A stretch of 64,000 nt of DNA from Rhynchonema sp. JSB1_4 (taxonomy: Eukaryota > Nematoda > Chromadorea > Monhysterida > Xyalidae), in assembly GCA_030248065.1 (NCBI GenBank), contig JASAMV010006079.1, positions 1-64,000 on the forward strand, read 5' to 3'. Every line of letters begins with the position of its first letter. Position 1 is the first letter of the stretch. The notes beneath the pieces were generated by a model. That model did not search any database. It saw only the letters and a program-made list of their open reading frames with translations, and was not told where the DNA came from. This document shows positions 27,901 through 40,269 of this stretch, one piece after another. The translations under genes and the position numbers were made by a program.

Positions 27901-28955
27901 GCATCACAAATATAAATGATTTTAAACAGTCTGCTGCTGCGCGAAAAAGGTCGCCTGTTTTCTTCATCACTTTTAACAACCCGTGTCGTCTGTACACCCT
28001 TTCACTGATATCAATTCTTATCAGGTTTAGCCTTCGTCTTATTGTATAACTACATACCACATCCTGGCTGATTGGTATGTGGTCAACTCAGACCTTCCAC
28101 TAAACTAGCCAACTCAAGGCAGTTCGGCGTGAATTCACGACTTTAGTTGACGAGATGAATATAAGCCCATGCTGCGTATTTGGTATGTATGGTATTCAGC
28201 ATTCGTGGCATGCTATTTTATATGTAAGGTACACTTGTATTGTTTCGGGTTGCGTGATTCTCACCTGAAACAAAAGCTTTGATATAACCCTCTTACCTAA
28301 CGCTCCTTTTCGTTCTTTCAACGAATTATGTGGTGTTTAGTTTCAACGTTAAAATTTATCCCCTAGGATTCTTTTTGCAATATTGCCTAATATGTGTAAC
28401 ACTAAGAACATGTGCATCTTGTGTAAAGTTTCCAACCAGAAAATCTCTAGAATAGAACCCTTAATAAACTGAAGTGTACTTTATTCTCTGGCGGATTAGT
28501 CATCTTACAAACACATTTGCGCGTTCGTTTCTACCTAATGTACATAATGTAACTCAACATACAATAACAACAACAATAGTGGTACTAATGTTTACTAAAG
28601 TTTTGATCTGTAGTAGTTTTGGACACCCTCGACAGCAGCTGCAGGTTTGTGTGTCGTGCGTGTTGTTCAAGAGTTTTCGAGAGGATTTTGTCATTATAGA
28701 CGTGTTGTCGTATTCTTTATTTGCAATAAACGAACGATTATAATATGAACGCCTGCATAGAATATTTGCCCCGTAGCACCAATGTGACACATTTTAAACC
28801 TTTTGCAGGTAAATGTCCACAATGTCGAACACAACCATAATCCTTCATGTCGTTGAAAGCTAACATTGCCCTAATTTTTCTGTTTCAGAAAAAAATTTAA
28901 AGATATTGATTAGGCGTCTTATCGGAAAAATTTCCCTGACAAGGCAGGTACCGCC
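24930..28955. other. intergenic region between TRIM-NHL and GRAF genes
   Basis: Short open frames are present, but none could be tied to a family or to the neighbouring genes. No clear inverted-repeat element or RNA gene was seen. The last few hundred bases are likely 5' UTR or promoter of the plus-strand gene beginning at 28956. Confidence 0.5.
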
Positions 28956-31900
28956 ATGGTTGTGTTGGAACGGTTGGAATTCGAAGATTGTCTGACAGAT
29001 AGTCCGTGGTTTCGACAGAATCTTCATGAACACGAACAATCGCTGGCCGGGGCTTATAAATCGATCAAACAAATCGAGATTGAATGTCAAGAATTGATTG
29101 CCGCCGCTAAAAGTGGGTTGATAATGTTTTTATGGCTGTATTTCATGTTTTTGATGTCGCGTGCACATGTCATGGTCAGGGACACGATGTGAGGGATTTT
29201 GCTTAAAAGTTGTACCACCGTACCCACTCAAAGTTGGAGCGTTGTATGTGGAAAACGTTGCGTCTAGATCTTATTTTGTCAAGACCCGACCAACACGTAT
29301 TAGTTCTCCAAGCTGCCCATCTGCAAAACTTTCATCTGAACCAGCGCTTACCCAAAGTCAAATATAGAAGCAGTATTCGCCGTATACCCTCAGCATTTAA
29401 CATCAGTTGCATGGATGAAGCCAAAATACGCACATGTAAGTCGCGAGCAGCAGCTGTTTGACAAGAGTCCAATTAATTCTAAATTGCCACCTAAACCGTC
29501 CCCCGATAGCCCACACAGATATACGGACATAACATATGTACGTAAGACACATTTTGACCGCTGAAAGTGCGAAACCGATCCTTTGTGCGGTTAACAGTCA
29601 TACATCTGGGGCGATGTTCAAACAAAAAATGTGACACAACAGAGTTAGTCCGAGGTCTTGGAACAATCGCTGTGTGAAACAACGTCACCGAAGAAAAAAC
29701 AGCTGAAAGTCGGGAAAGCTGCGGCTGCGGGTTTTAGAGCACGATGTTACCTGATTAATGGGTGTCACTTTGAGTGTACAGGATGTATGTTTGGTTCTCT
29801 CGCTCTACCTTCCCCACAATGTCAGTTGTTGAAACGATCTTTGAGCATCACAAGTCGCCTTTCGATCAAAAGCACTGATTACAGCTTCTGCTCAGGTACG
29901 TACTGCACGCGTGGCGTGACGAATCTCAACAAGCGCCGTTTTCAATAGCACTCAGAATTTCCATTGCACAGCACCCTACGTGTGTGTAATCTCCCTCATA
30001 TCTGGGGCACCATCATGTTAGTTCCAGTAAGGTTTCCTTCAGCTCCCCTTTTTGCCTGTGCATCTGACCATGTCGTGTCGTGTCAGAAACCCTGTCATCA
30101 AGTACAGATCGTATATCTGTGTGTCAAGTGTTTGCTTGACAAGACCCGTCCATGTGATTAACGCCGCCCGCTGCTTCGCCGTATTGGGGTGTTTTTGACG
30201 CAGTTCGGTTAAAACATACTAGAGGGTCCCCGAACGTCGCTGCGATAGTATGCTTATGTAGTTGGTCAATAGGATATCAAGACCGCCACCAGTAGCTTGG
30301 CTCCGTAATATCAAGCAGCCCACACGCATTAGGTCTCAGTCTGTGTATGCCTCTTGGGAATCATTAATCCAAAACGCGACAACTATAGCGCTGGGATAGG
30401 ACTCGCGCGCATTTTAGTACTCTTTGGCCAGATCGCTAAGCTTGTATTGTGGCGAATTTTAGCTTGTGAGCGGGGAGAATGTGGCTTATAGCTAGCCACA
30501 TAACAAGCATGTATGGTGGCCAAAGCAATCAGTTTGGACAGTTTTTGCCATAAGACCGCCGATTGCGGCGGATTTCTCGCCGCACGTCCGTGCCGGTTCT
30601 CATACTACGTTCCAGTTCCCGCAATTTCACAAGGTGTACATATATACATATTGAGCGAACCATTTTCTTGGATTGACACAGGCGCAGCGCGTGGCGCACG
30701 CAACTGCACATGTAACAAGCCAGCTGAGCTGAGACATGCACGAAACGGCAATAAAATATATTTGTTGCAAAAGTGCGCGCAAAGCATGTCGCATTACGAC
30801 AGCCCTCAGACCAGTTCGTGTGATGCAGCCGAGTACTATTCGCTAACTTATGCAAAACCCTCATCGATACTAGTACCCATTGTATGTACCTATGTACAGC
30901 CATTCTCATGTTGTTACGTCAGGCAGGCGGCCAGGCTTATTTTATTATGCAGGAAAAACTGTGTTTTTGCAAATGTTGTCCATTTACGAAATTGTGGTGG
31001 TACAATGCACCCAACGTTTTGAGCCGTTTTTTACAAATGCGTACGCACTTTTTTCTCCGTGAACTGTCCATGGCATGTATCGATATGTCATTTCTATACA
31101 TTCTTGAAACATCAGGGAAACGTAGTCCAGCCTTACAGAGCTGTCGGAAGCGCATCGGACATTCGCACAAACGTTGAACGAATTCAAATTCGACAAAGTC
31201 GGTCAACAAACCGATGAGGAGCGAGTGATCGGTTGGTCATCCTTCTGCGACATTTTGTTTTTAGTTTTTTTTATTTTTATTAACCACGGTTGTGTATGTA
31301 TGTATATTCAGCCGGCTGCCTCCACGAGTTCAGTCGCGTCATCCTACAAGTCGAGGACCAGCGTGATGCCATAGTGAGTTGACAAACTTATATTTTCATC
31401 ATTTTTTGTATTTCGATTTTATTTTCAGCTAGAAGAAGCCGAAAGGGTCTACATTCAGCCATTGCGTGCATTCAGATGTGAACGAATTGGTAAAGCCCTC
31501 AACGTTCGTTATACAGCTTTCACTCTGGTCTTTTTTATGATTTGTTATTTTCCAAAAATAAAAATTTAAGAAAAGTAATTTTCAGAATGACAAGAAAAAA
31601 TTCGAAAAGTCGAGCGTCAAATATTACCAGTCATTGGATAAACACTTGCATTTGTCGACGGGCAAAGGCAAACAGACAGACTTCAGAGAAGCGGATGCAT
31701 CACTTGACATGGAACGCAGATACTTTTATCAAGTTGGTTCAGTTCACACAATGTTTGAGCTTTGTCAAACTTGGTGGTCGGATTGGCCTTTAAGGCACAA
31801 CCTTTTTGTACCGCCGACGGCACTAATTTTGACCAGCGCACAAGTTTACACTGGTAAAAAATTCGCGCTACCAACACCAGAGACTTTCGTCATTCATCAA

Positions 31901-34900
31901 GTAAATAATGTCACGTGACCATGGCAGGTCGGAAATGATCTGATCCAAACATCTAGCCACATAGCCTAAACGTGCATCGCGTATATGTAGTGAGTAGGTT
32001 TGGCACGAGCTGATAAGCTGATGTTTCACAGGCCTCGCTTGACTACGTCTACACTCTGCAAGCCGTCCAAGAGCGGATGCGTTTTGAGTTTGTGAAAACG
32101 CTGAGCTCGTTTCTGTACAGTTGGCTGTCGTTCTATCACGTTGGTCACGTCGTGCACGAAGACTTCAAGCCGTATCTCGATTTGGTGCAGATCAAAATTG
32201 AAAAGGTTGAACAAAGTGCAATCCTTTGCAAAAAGATACCCTTTTCCAGCATAATGTGCAGTGCATCACTTAGTCGATTTAATACCGTGGTCTAAAAAAT
32301 GAAAATTGCCGTGAAATACCATGATAAAAATGCTAGTTTTCTCGCTTATTTTCAGTCGCGAGAGAGTTTCGCAGTTGCCGAATCGGAAGCCGAAGACTTG
32401 AAGGCCAAAATGCTGAACGTGCGAGCCGCGCAACACAACGCTGTGAGCAACAACCGCAATTTTGTTGAACTTTCTTGAAAGTTTTGTTTATATTTACTAA
32501 AAAAATGTTTCAGCAGCCCAACTGTGAGCCAAGCACATCAGTGACACAGCCGTCCAGCAGCATACGACAGGGATATTTGCAGATCATGGAGAAAAGTAGG
32601 GATTAATTCAATATTCTGAAGACAATAGAAAGTGAAGGGGCAACGTGAACCTCCGTACAGTAACTATACCCAGTGCCCATACCTACTTAACCTTGGTGAA
32701 GACTTATGGTTCCTTCGACTTATACCCAAGTGTTATTTATAACGCTCCAAAAAGTCACCAGGATTGAAAAAAACAAGTGCAATGTGCACCATACTAAACA
32801 CTGAGAACGGCAGCGTTTACCCTTTCATTTGGTCAGAAAACATCGGCCCAGCATCATGGACCAAGTACTATTGCGTCTATCAACGAGAATCACGCATATT
32901 CACCATGATTCCCTACAATCAGACGGCCAAAATGGACATGAAAGGCACTTTTGTGAGTCTATTTTACATTTGTTCGCATATATACGTTGCCTATACTCCT
33001 TGTTTGCTGACGTTTTTTGGTTCATAAAATTGAAAGCGGCCTTGAAATTTCAGGCACAAAGCATATCGATGAAGCTCAAATCGTGCACGCGACGCGCTAG
33101 TGACAGCATTGACAGGCGATTCTGTTTCGACATTTTCACTGACAAGTTAGCAGTACTGTTCCAAAAATCCAAAGTTACATTACTCGTGTAAAAATTATAG
33201 AGAAAAACGTTTCAAGCTAAGGTTTGCGTAAGTTCCCCATCGGGCCGCAGAAATCAAAGATTAGCGTATGTCGCCAGCTGGGAACCCAAGAAACTAAACA
33301 GCTGTTAAAAAAATTTGCCAGATTAATCACAATGACTCTTGCAGAGACAACAATCCGATCACGGCACAAGCCCTATCGGATGAAGATCGCAAGTCTTGGC
33401 TTGACGCACTCGACGGCCAGGAGCCGATCTACAGTCCCGGTGCCGGCCCGGCTAAACCCCTGGAAAGTGCGTTCACTGATGTTTCAAAGCGTTAGACGTT
33501 CGAATATTATAGGCTGCCTTCACAATGCATGCGAGTTTGCGATTTTGCGAGTTTGCGAGCCACCGCGGCTCGCATTTGTGTTCGCAATGCAAAATGCGAG
33601 TTTGCGAGTTTGCGATTTTGCGAGCCAGCCTGGCGCGGCTCGCAAACTCGCACTCGCCTTTGTGTTCACAATGCATTTGCGAGTTTGCGATTTTGCGAGT
33701 TTTCGGGTCGCAAACACGCAAAAAGCCGATTAGGATTAGTTCTAATTTTGGATGCGAGTTTGGTGCGCGCGTGCTTCCTTTGCGTCGACTTTTTCATTTC
33801 GCATCTATAATTATCGACATCACGTTGCAGCTTCTCTCGACAACACCGGCATTGACTTTATCACCATGTGTTTGAGAGCCGTCGAGAAATACGGTATGCA
33901 CTCTAATCACTTTTAGCTCAAAAAAATTTTATTTGGTTTAAGGTCGGTTTATACTCTGACTGCCTGGCAGTAGCAGTCAGAAATTTGTGACTGCCCGTTC
34001 GGTCAGCTCACGAACGGAGCAAGAACAGTAGACGGCAGGCAGCAGTCAATGGACAGAGCGGAACAGGCAATCACTACAAGCAATCACTGCCTTGCATGCC
34101 GGCCACTTCTGCGTGGTAGTGACTTCTCCGGATTTTGACTTCTACTTCCCGGAAGTCAGAAGTATAAATAGACCTTTACACCATCTGCAGCGAAACCATG
34201 TTCCCTAGTGCGTAGTATGACCAGTGTCAATTTGGTCATTTGTTTTGCCCTGATCACAAGATTTATTATGATTATTTCAAAATTTACTGATAAAATTGCT
34301 TACAAACAGACAATAAAAAACTTTTACAACCTGCCATATGAGTACGCATGTACTGCAGGTCTATGCGAGCAAGGTCTGTACCGTAACTGCGGTGTCGGTT
34401 CGAAAGTACAGAAATTGCTGCAACATGGCCTCGACCCTGTGCGTCAACCCCAAATCGATTTGTCGGACGATGTCGAATGGGAAATGCGCACCATCACCAG
34501 TGCCGTCAAGACATATCTCAGGTGGCATTTGGAGTTTCTTCGAATCTAAAGAACAGCATTTCATCCAGGACGGCAGCCACCCAGTATTTATTGTGTACTC
34601 CCCGACAATTACAGAAGTCTGCCGGAGCCGGTGATGACCTACGATCTGCATCCCAAGTTTATCAACGCAGCCAAAATGTCGGAGGCTCACGAGCGTGTCA
34701 ACCACATCCATTATTACGTCTATCAACTGCCCGGTGATCGGTTCAGGATACTGGAAATGATTATGAAACATCTGCAAAGGTATGTGTGTACATTCCTATG
34801 CACCGTTTCTTTTAGTGGCCCGTTAGTGTACCTGTTGTCACAGACATGTAGACCAGGTCATCGTCAACTCTAATGCACCAGATGACCACGGACCACAAAC

Positions 34901-37555
34901 ACACACATACTGGTTTAGTCGCATAAAACATAATTGCAAACTTGAGATTCCACAGTCGAAGCAGCGACAATGTAATGCCCTTGTCAATTCAGGGTGGTGT
35001 CCAAATGTGACGTCAATCTGATGTCGATCGGCAACCTATCGGTGTGCTTTGGTCCGACTCTGTTGCGTCCAAAGGAGGAGACGCTGCAAGCAATCATGGA
35101 CATCAAATTCTGCAATGTTGTCGTCGAAGTAATGTTGACCAACTGTGAAAAGGTTGGCTCGCGTTAGCACATTATTTGTTTTTTATGCTGTCTGTTGTGG
35201 GTTTCTACCCGGTTATCGTAAGTTATGGGACAATAGCTCGAAAACAGCATTCCATCCTCAATCATAAGATACTGTATGCGTCTGTGGCCGACACAAACAA
35301 TTCGCAAACTCTGTTGCGGTCGACAAAAGTTTATATTCGACCTTGTCAAGTTGACTGACCCACAGATATTCTCCACCCGTCCGCCATCGACATTTGGCGC
35401 GCCACGACCGCCCAAACCGGAACACTCTGACGCACAACCGACCACCGATGTACGACTGCCGTACACACCGAACAGACAGGCTAAGACAAGGAGGTCAGTG
35501 TCGATTCTGCACATAATGATCGAGGGCTTGTAGCAAATTTGAACGCAACCACAGATCAAATTTTATCTGTCTACTACTATAGCTATAGCTATAGTACCGA
35601 GACCAATCAACCGATATTCCAGCGTCGAGCAATTGAACGACACAGATGACCAATCAGCGACTCACTACGAGAACGTCGTCGGTTCGGGCGAGCGCGTCAG
35701 TCGGGTGGTCTTGCGCAATCAGACGTCTCGACTCAGACATGGATCTCCGGCATCGTTGCATGGCCTGCCGACAACGACAACATTAACGAATGTCAATCAC
35801 ACAACGAATAACGGTGCAACAGCAGGCGGTGGCAATCGAATGTTGATGTTGGCCAATAATCAACAGAATCGTCAACGTGTCATCTATTCGGCGCAGCACG
35901 CCGTACCCAGCACTGCCGGACGAGGACCGGTCGTCGCCAGCAGACCCATCAACATTCATCAGGAAATGCAAATGGCCAACAGCAGTTGTGAGTGTTCACT
36001 GATGTTTCATTTGGCACGACAACACGCCGCAATGCCGGTCTCAAATTTGGTGATCGGTCCGGTCTGATCTTACACATACAGGGTGACACAAATGGTTCCT
36101 TTTGTGAGGCCTTGGTTCCAGCTTGTGATCTTTCGACAATCATATCGACCAACCCCCCAGGCAGATAAAGAGCTTTTGCGCTGGTCTAAATTAGTGGCTT
36201 AGGTAAACCTCGAATGATCCTATGTACAAAAGGGGAAGGTCCTGTGACCAAAGCTGGGCTGATCGCCATACGTTTTTAATTCCGGTCCAACTATACGCTG
36301 ATCTGCAATCCATATTAGCCTACATAGTACATCACAGACCAATCGGACAAGCAGCCGTCGCTTGACCAGAACAATCACGTGACCGGCAGCCAATCAACGC
36401 GCGCCAGTTCGAATACAAACCAGCCAATCAACGGCTCGTACGACTCGCTGGCATCGGCCGATAGTCTGCTCAGCAACACAATCACGACAGGCGAATCGCC
36501 GTCACCTAATCAATCGATGCAGAAATCGTCAGGTATACATACATGCCTGTCACCATGTGAATTTAGTCGCGCCAGGGACAAAAGTTAGATATTTTGACAT
36601 AATTTTTACTTTCAGCCAAACTCGGTCTTTCCTATGCTCAACCATACTCCGGTGAAATGTAAGTTGCCCTATTTGGTTTTTATGATGTTTTAGACGTGTC
36701 CAATACAGCTTCTGTTTGCCAGCATTTTCCCTGCTTGCACCCGTATATATGGTATACTACTGTGCTTTACATAATCATTTTCTGCTCATGAAAGCTGGCA
36801 AAGACGTCTCACTGGCTCTACGGCATCGTAAGTTTCGGTGTTGTCTTGTTTGTGCGGTCATGTCATATGTACAAGCATCACTTATGGGACTCAATTTGGA
36901 GCAAGCAATGCACCTGATTCTGTGTCAATCCCACTTTATTCCCGAAGCTTGCCCTCTGATGTTTCAGTCTATCTCATTTGCATCACACCCAATCAGCCGC
37001 ATATCTCAGTCCAGCAGCATTGATGCAGCCAAGGTGCGTGTGTGTGAAATTTGTCTCTGTGCTATGTGTGATTTTTGATAGCACACCTCTGGTGTACTTT
37101 TTACACCGAAATTTTCCTTTTCAGTCAACGTGTCCGAACGCTATACGATTGTGTGGCTGGACACTCGACTGAATTGTCATTTCTGCCCGGTCAGATTATT
37201 ACCAACGGTGCGTTTATGCAAACGCGTGCTATTTTTTTAAATCATAAAGTTTGAAATTTCCGATGACAACAAAAGCGGTGGAATATAGCTGAGGGAATGC
37301 ACTGATCTTGAGGCTGTGTTGTCGCGAAGAATCTGAAAAACTAACAAATGAGATGGAATACTAGCCGCAAAAGCCCTTTTCCTGATTCATCAAGGGCACC
37401 GTAGTTCACGTTTGATACTTGAATTTGTTACCCCGTAAGCGACCGACATAATTTTATTTGCAGTGTTCCAATCAAAAGAGCCCGGATGGCTGGTGGGCAC
37501 GCTGAACGGCCGCACCGGACTTGTGCCAGCCAACTACGTCGAGCCACTACCTTGA
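28956..37555 (+). CDS. Graf: GRAF-type BAR-PH-RhoGAP-SH3 protein
   Basis: Homologue of human ARHGAP26/10/42: membrane-curvature sensing combined with GTPase activation of Rho/Cdc42. Twenty-two exons: 28956-29112, 31139-31231, 31312-31373, 31429-31503, 31586-31732, 32032-32205, 32356-32442, 32514-32595, 32837-32952, 33054-33145, 33345-33466, 33831-33893, 34359-34521, 34615-34779, 34993-35152, 35366-35493, 35602-35987, 36338-36532, 36616-36658, 36968-37033, 37125-37207, 37464-37555. Total 2751 nt, 916 aa. BAR about aa 1-265 (LEFEDCLTDSPWFRQNL; FAQTLNEFKFDKVG). PH about 275-400 (SWTKYYCVYQRESR). RhoGAP about 405-586 with the catalytic arginine in EQGLYRNCGVGSKVQKLL. Ser/Thr/Pro-rich linker to about 858. 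C-terminal SH3 (TLYDCVAGHSTELSFLPGQI; GLVPANYVEPLP). The exon 4 donor (GTTCGT at 31504) is weak but is the only choice found that keeps frame. Intron 1 is the longest at about 2 kb. Confidence 0.95.
33523..33725. repeat. GCGAGTTT-rich tandem repeat in GRAF intron 11
   Basis: The words GCGAGTTTGCGATTTTGCGA recur three times with shorter fragments, separated by TTCACAATGCAT words in two of three units. It lies between exons 11 and 12 and so is not coding for GRAF. Confidence 0.8.
33940..34176. mobile_element. MITE in GRAF intron 12
   Basis: The ends are AAGGTCGGTTTATACTCTGA and the reverse complement of TCAGAAGTATAAATAGACCTT. The element is 237 bp, flanked by TTA/TA-like bases, and contains inner CAGTCA/TGACTG words. 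It is a short non-autonomous DNA transposon. Confidence 0.8.
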
Positions 37556-37741
37556 CAACTCAGGATATAAAGTATTGTGTCCATAAATTATTGTTTGCCA
37601 GTATTGCAACTTTCATGTTCAGAATTTGCGCTTGTGTGATAAACTGATAATTGACCATACACGCCTAAAGAGTGTAGTTTGTGTTCGAAGAACAGTGATC
37701 ACTTTTAATAAGTCATTGTGAACAGAAAGGATTATTATCAC

Positions 37742-37747
37742 AATAAA
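37742..37747 (+). promoter_or_regulatory. putative polyadenylation signal of GRAF gene
   Basis: AATAAA about 190 bases after the GRAF stop codon, just before the convergent receptor gene on the other strand. It is the nearest perfect hexamer. Confidence 0.5.
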
Positions 37748-37951
37748 ATAACCGCCAATCACATCACAGCCCCAACCCCAGCATTACGGTTGCAGCTGTT
37801 GGCCGACGATGTCAAACAGTGTTCACTAATATATTTGTAATTTGGAATAAATAATAAACAATCACAGGATCACAGAGAATTGAACGAACATTCACATATA
37901 CAATTCTATGACGTTTTACACACACGATCAATGCAAAACGATGCGATTTCA

Positions 37952-40269
37952 CTAAACCACAGCGGCGATCTTCTTTCGACAACAACAGCAGAATATTTTG
38001 ACGAGCAACTTTCGTACACGTTCGCTGCCCATCGAGTGAAACACACAGAAAGAAATGGCCAACGCCATGTTGAGAATGCTCGAACCTGCAGAGCACAATC
38101 CTAGATGGTTAACTGATGTTTCAAAAAATGAATAAACGACGCAACATGCGTGAGTTCATACCTGTGTAGAGCGTGAGTGATGTTGAATACACAGCCATCG
38201 AGCCAATGTACCAGCCGGCAACGGCCAATGGTGCGCACACCAATGTACCCTGTGCAAATGAAACATCAGCAACGCCTATGTATCTATGTATGCAGTGCAG
38301 GGCGTTCCAAGTACAAAAATTTAGCTTCAATTTTCTACTGTTGTCCATGGATGTATAAAATTGTGCCGCAGTGAAGCATCGCACCCGAACCTTTGAATTT
38401 GTGATGGCGGACACACGCGCAGACTCATTGGCACCCTCCAGTGCTGGATACGATCGCATGCCGACTGCCTGCAGCACGTTATATGAAACATCAGGGATTA
38501 GATAAGTTATGATTGATAAAGGCGAGTGCTTGACTCCAGGTGCGTGTAGCATTCTCATGGTGCCGTGATCAAGACCTGTCATTATATTTTCGGTCGCTGT
38601 ACAGAGTATTCACTTCAATTTGCGGTCACTAGGAGGCTAACGGCAGGTTGTATTCATTATCCAGAGAGGATTTCGTCAAATCGGGGTCCCTTAAGACAGG
38701 GCATTTCAGAATTACCTCAGATATAACTGTGGCGAGCAGAGCCATGGTTATGAAACAGCCCATCTGGACGTAGGACACAAAAGTGTCGTAGTTGACGAAA
38801 CATGTCGTCTCACCGTCGGCATAGCTGTTGAACGCGCCCGCTGCAACGACAAGTATGGAGTTGAGGCACGAAAACTACCGTAATCTAATGTTACCGTAAC
38901 CGACAACACACCGGCAATCGGTCCGACGCACAAACACGTGGCGACGCACAGAATCGCGAACAGCTGATAGCGATAGAACAGCGGACGCGTGCGAACCTGC
39001 ACATGATAAAGGGTGGAATTTTCGAAACGGTGTAAAGGTCAGTTAGGCGTAAAGGTCGGCGTAAAGTTCGGTCGAAAGCTCGGTCGGCGTAGCTCGGTGT
39101 AAACGTGAAACATTGCCTGTTATTAACGTGGAATGTTTCAAGTTTACACCGAGGTCTATTACACTGAGCTGTCGACCGAGCTTTCGACCGACCTTTACAC
39201 CCAACTGACCTTTACACCGTTTCGAAAATATCACCCAAAGAGTGAAACAGCGGGTGGAAATGGGGTGAATGAAAAACACCGGCTTTTTCACAATGCAAGG
39301 CACCGTGAGCTTGTTTGGTAAATTGCACATTAACATCATGTGTGCGTTTCGGTGTAAGGTTTCGACTTGGTTGCACGCTGACGTACATATTATACCAGGT
39401 CATCGTCAGTGCGACTGCACCGGATGACCATGTCACGTTACCCCAATGGTGTTCTCATGTTGCTGTCATGTCACCCATACCCACCATGTACGTGTAAAGT
39501 GCGTAGTTGTGCAGCGACTCCAGCAAATGCGACAGAAAGTGCACGGTGTACAACAGATGCAGGCCGACGGCGATGAGTTTGCATTGCGAATCCGACACTT
39601 TGGCCGGTGAACCTGATGCCTGAAACGACATTCGACTCCCAATGCGACACGATTTTATGTCAATCAAACACTTGTGTGAAGTGGAAACGAACGTTTTCGT
39701 CGCAGAATGCAGCTGAGTCCATGATGTAAGGTGTACGAACCAGCAGAATGGCCAAGTGCGACAGCAGAAAAGTGAGTTCCTGCAATTACAAAAGATATTG
39801 GGTTGTTCTGATTGTTTGGATTCCATTCTCAGGCTCATACTAATGTTGTCAACGCAATAGCCTGTGCAACAAAATGTCTATTGTCGTCAACGCGCACCGA
39901 CTCTCAGTCCCCCAGTGTGCTGAGCAACCCTTTATTCATTTCACCGTGTGCATTTAGGGCTGCAGTCCTGTTTCCACATTTCCGTCGTCGCGCCATTTAT
40001 AATGTTTGTACACATCCGACGTGTGTTGCATCGGCAGCCGGCTGCGTTTGTGCGAATCACAGACAGTTGCGTTGACAACAACAGGATTAGCCCAATTTGA
40101 AGCACACATGACATGCACCCACCTGCATGATGTGATAGCAACGCGCCACCGAGAAGTCAAGCATGACGACGAACATAGCGAGCAGCGCGCCGACCGTGAT
40201 CAGCACTGATGTGCTGGCCAGGCTTTGCGTGGCCGCCGCTGCGATACGTTGGCTGCGTTCTGCCTCGCT
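37952..40269 (-). other. seven-transmembrane domain of the lectin receptor (exons 31-38)
   Basis: Helix 1: [20 protein letters not shown]. Helix 2: [13 protein letters not shown]. Helix 3: [20 protein letters not shown] followed by [14 protein letters not shown], the class B/adhesion pattern, including the conserved cysteine. Helix 4: [20 protein letters not shown]. The second outer loop carries the partner cysteine ([10 protein letters not shown]). Helix 6: [20 protein letters not shown]. Helix 7: [17 protein letters not shown], then the tail [18 protein letters not shown], which looks palmitoylatable. The domain spans aa ~1297-1572. Exon 36 (38468-38391) would be the third inner loop and is unusually polar and long. 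Class assignment rests on helix 3 and helix 7 patterns. Confidence 0.85.

Noticed and set aside
30513..31022. 169-residue open frame as a separate gene
   Set aside because: It lies inside GRAF intron 1, has no family motif and has competing frames on both strands.
33224..33344. Alternative GRAF exon within the 169-residue frame at 33224
   Set aside because: The PH domain frame continues cleanly only from the acceptor at 33344; the upstream part gives no PH-like sequence.
34763..34773. ATGAAACATC in GRAF exon 14 as a decamer copy
   Set aside because: It codes for MKH in the RhoGAP domain and differs in the last base.
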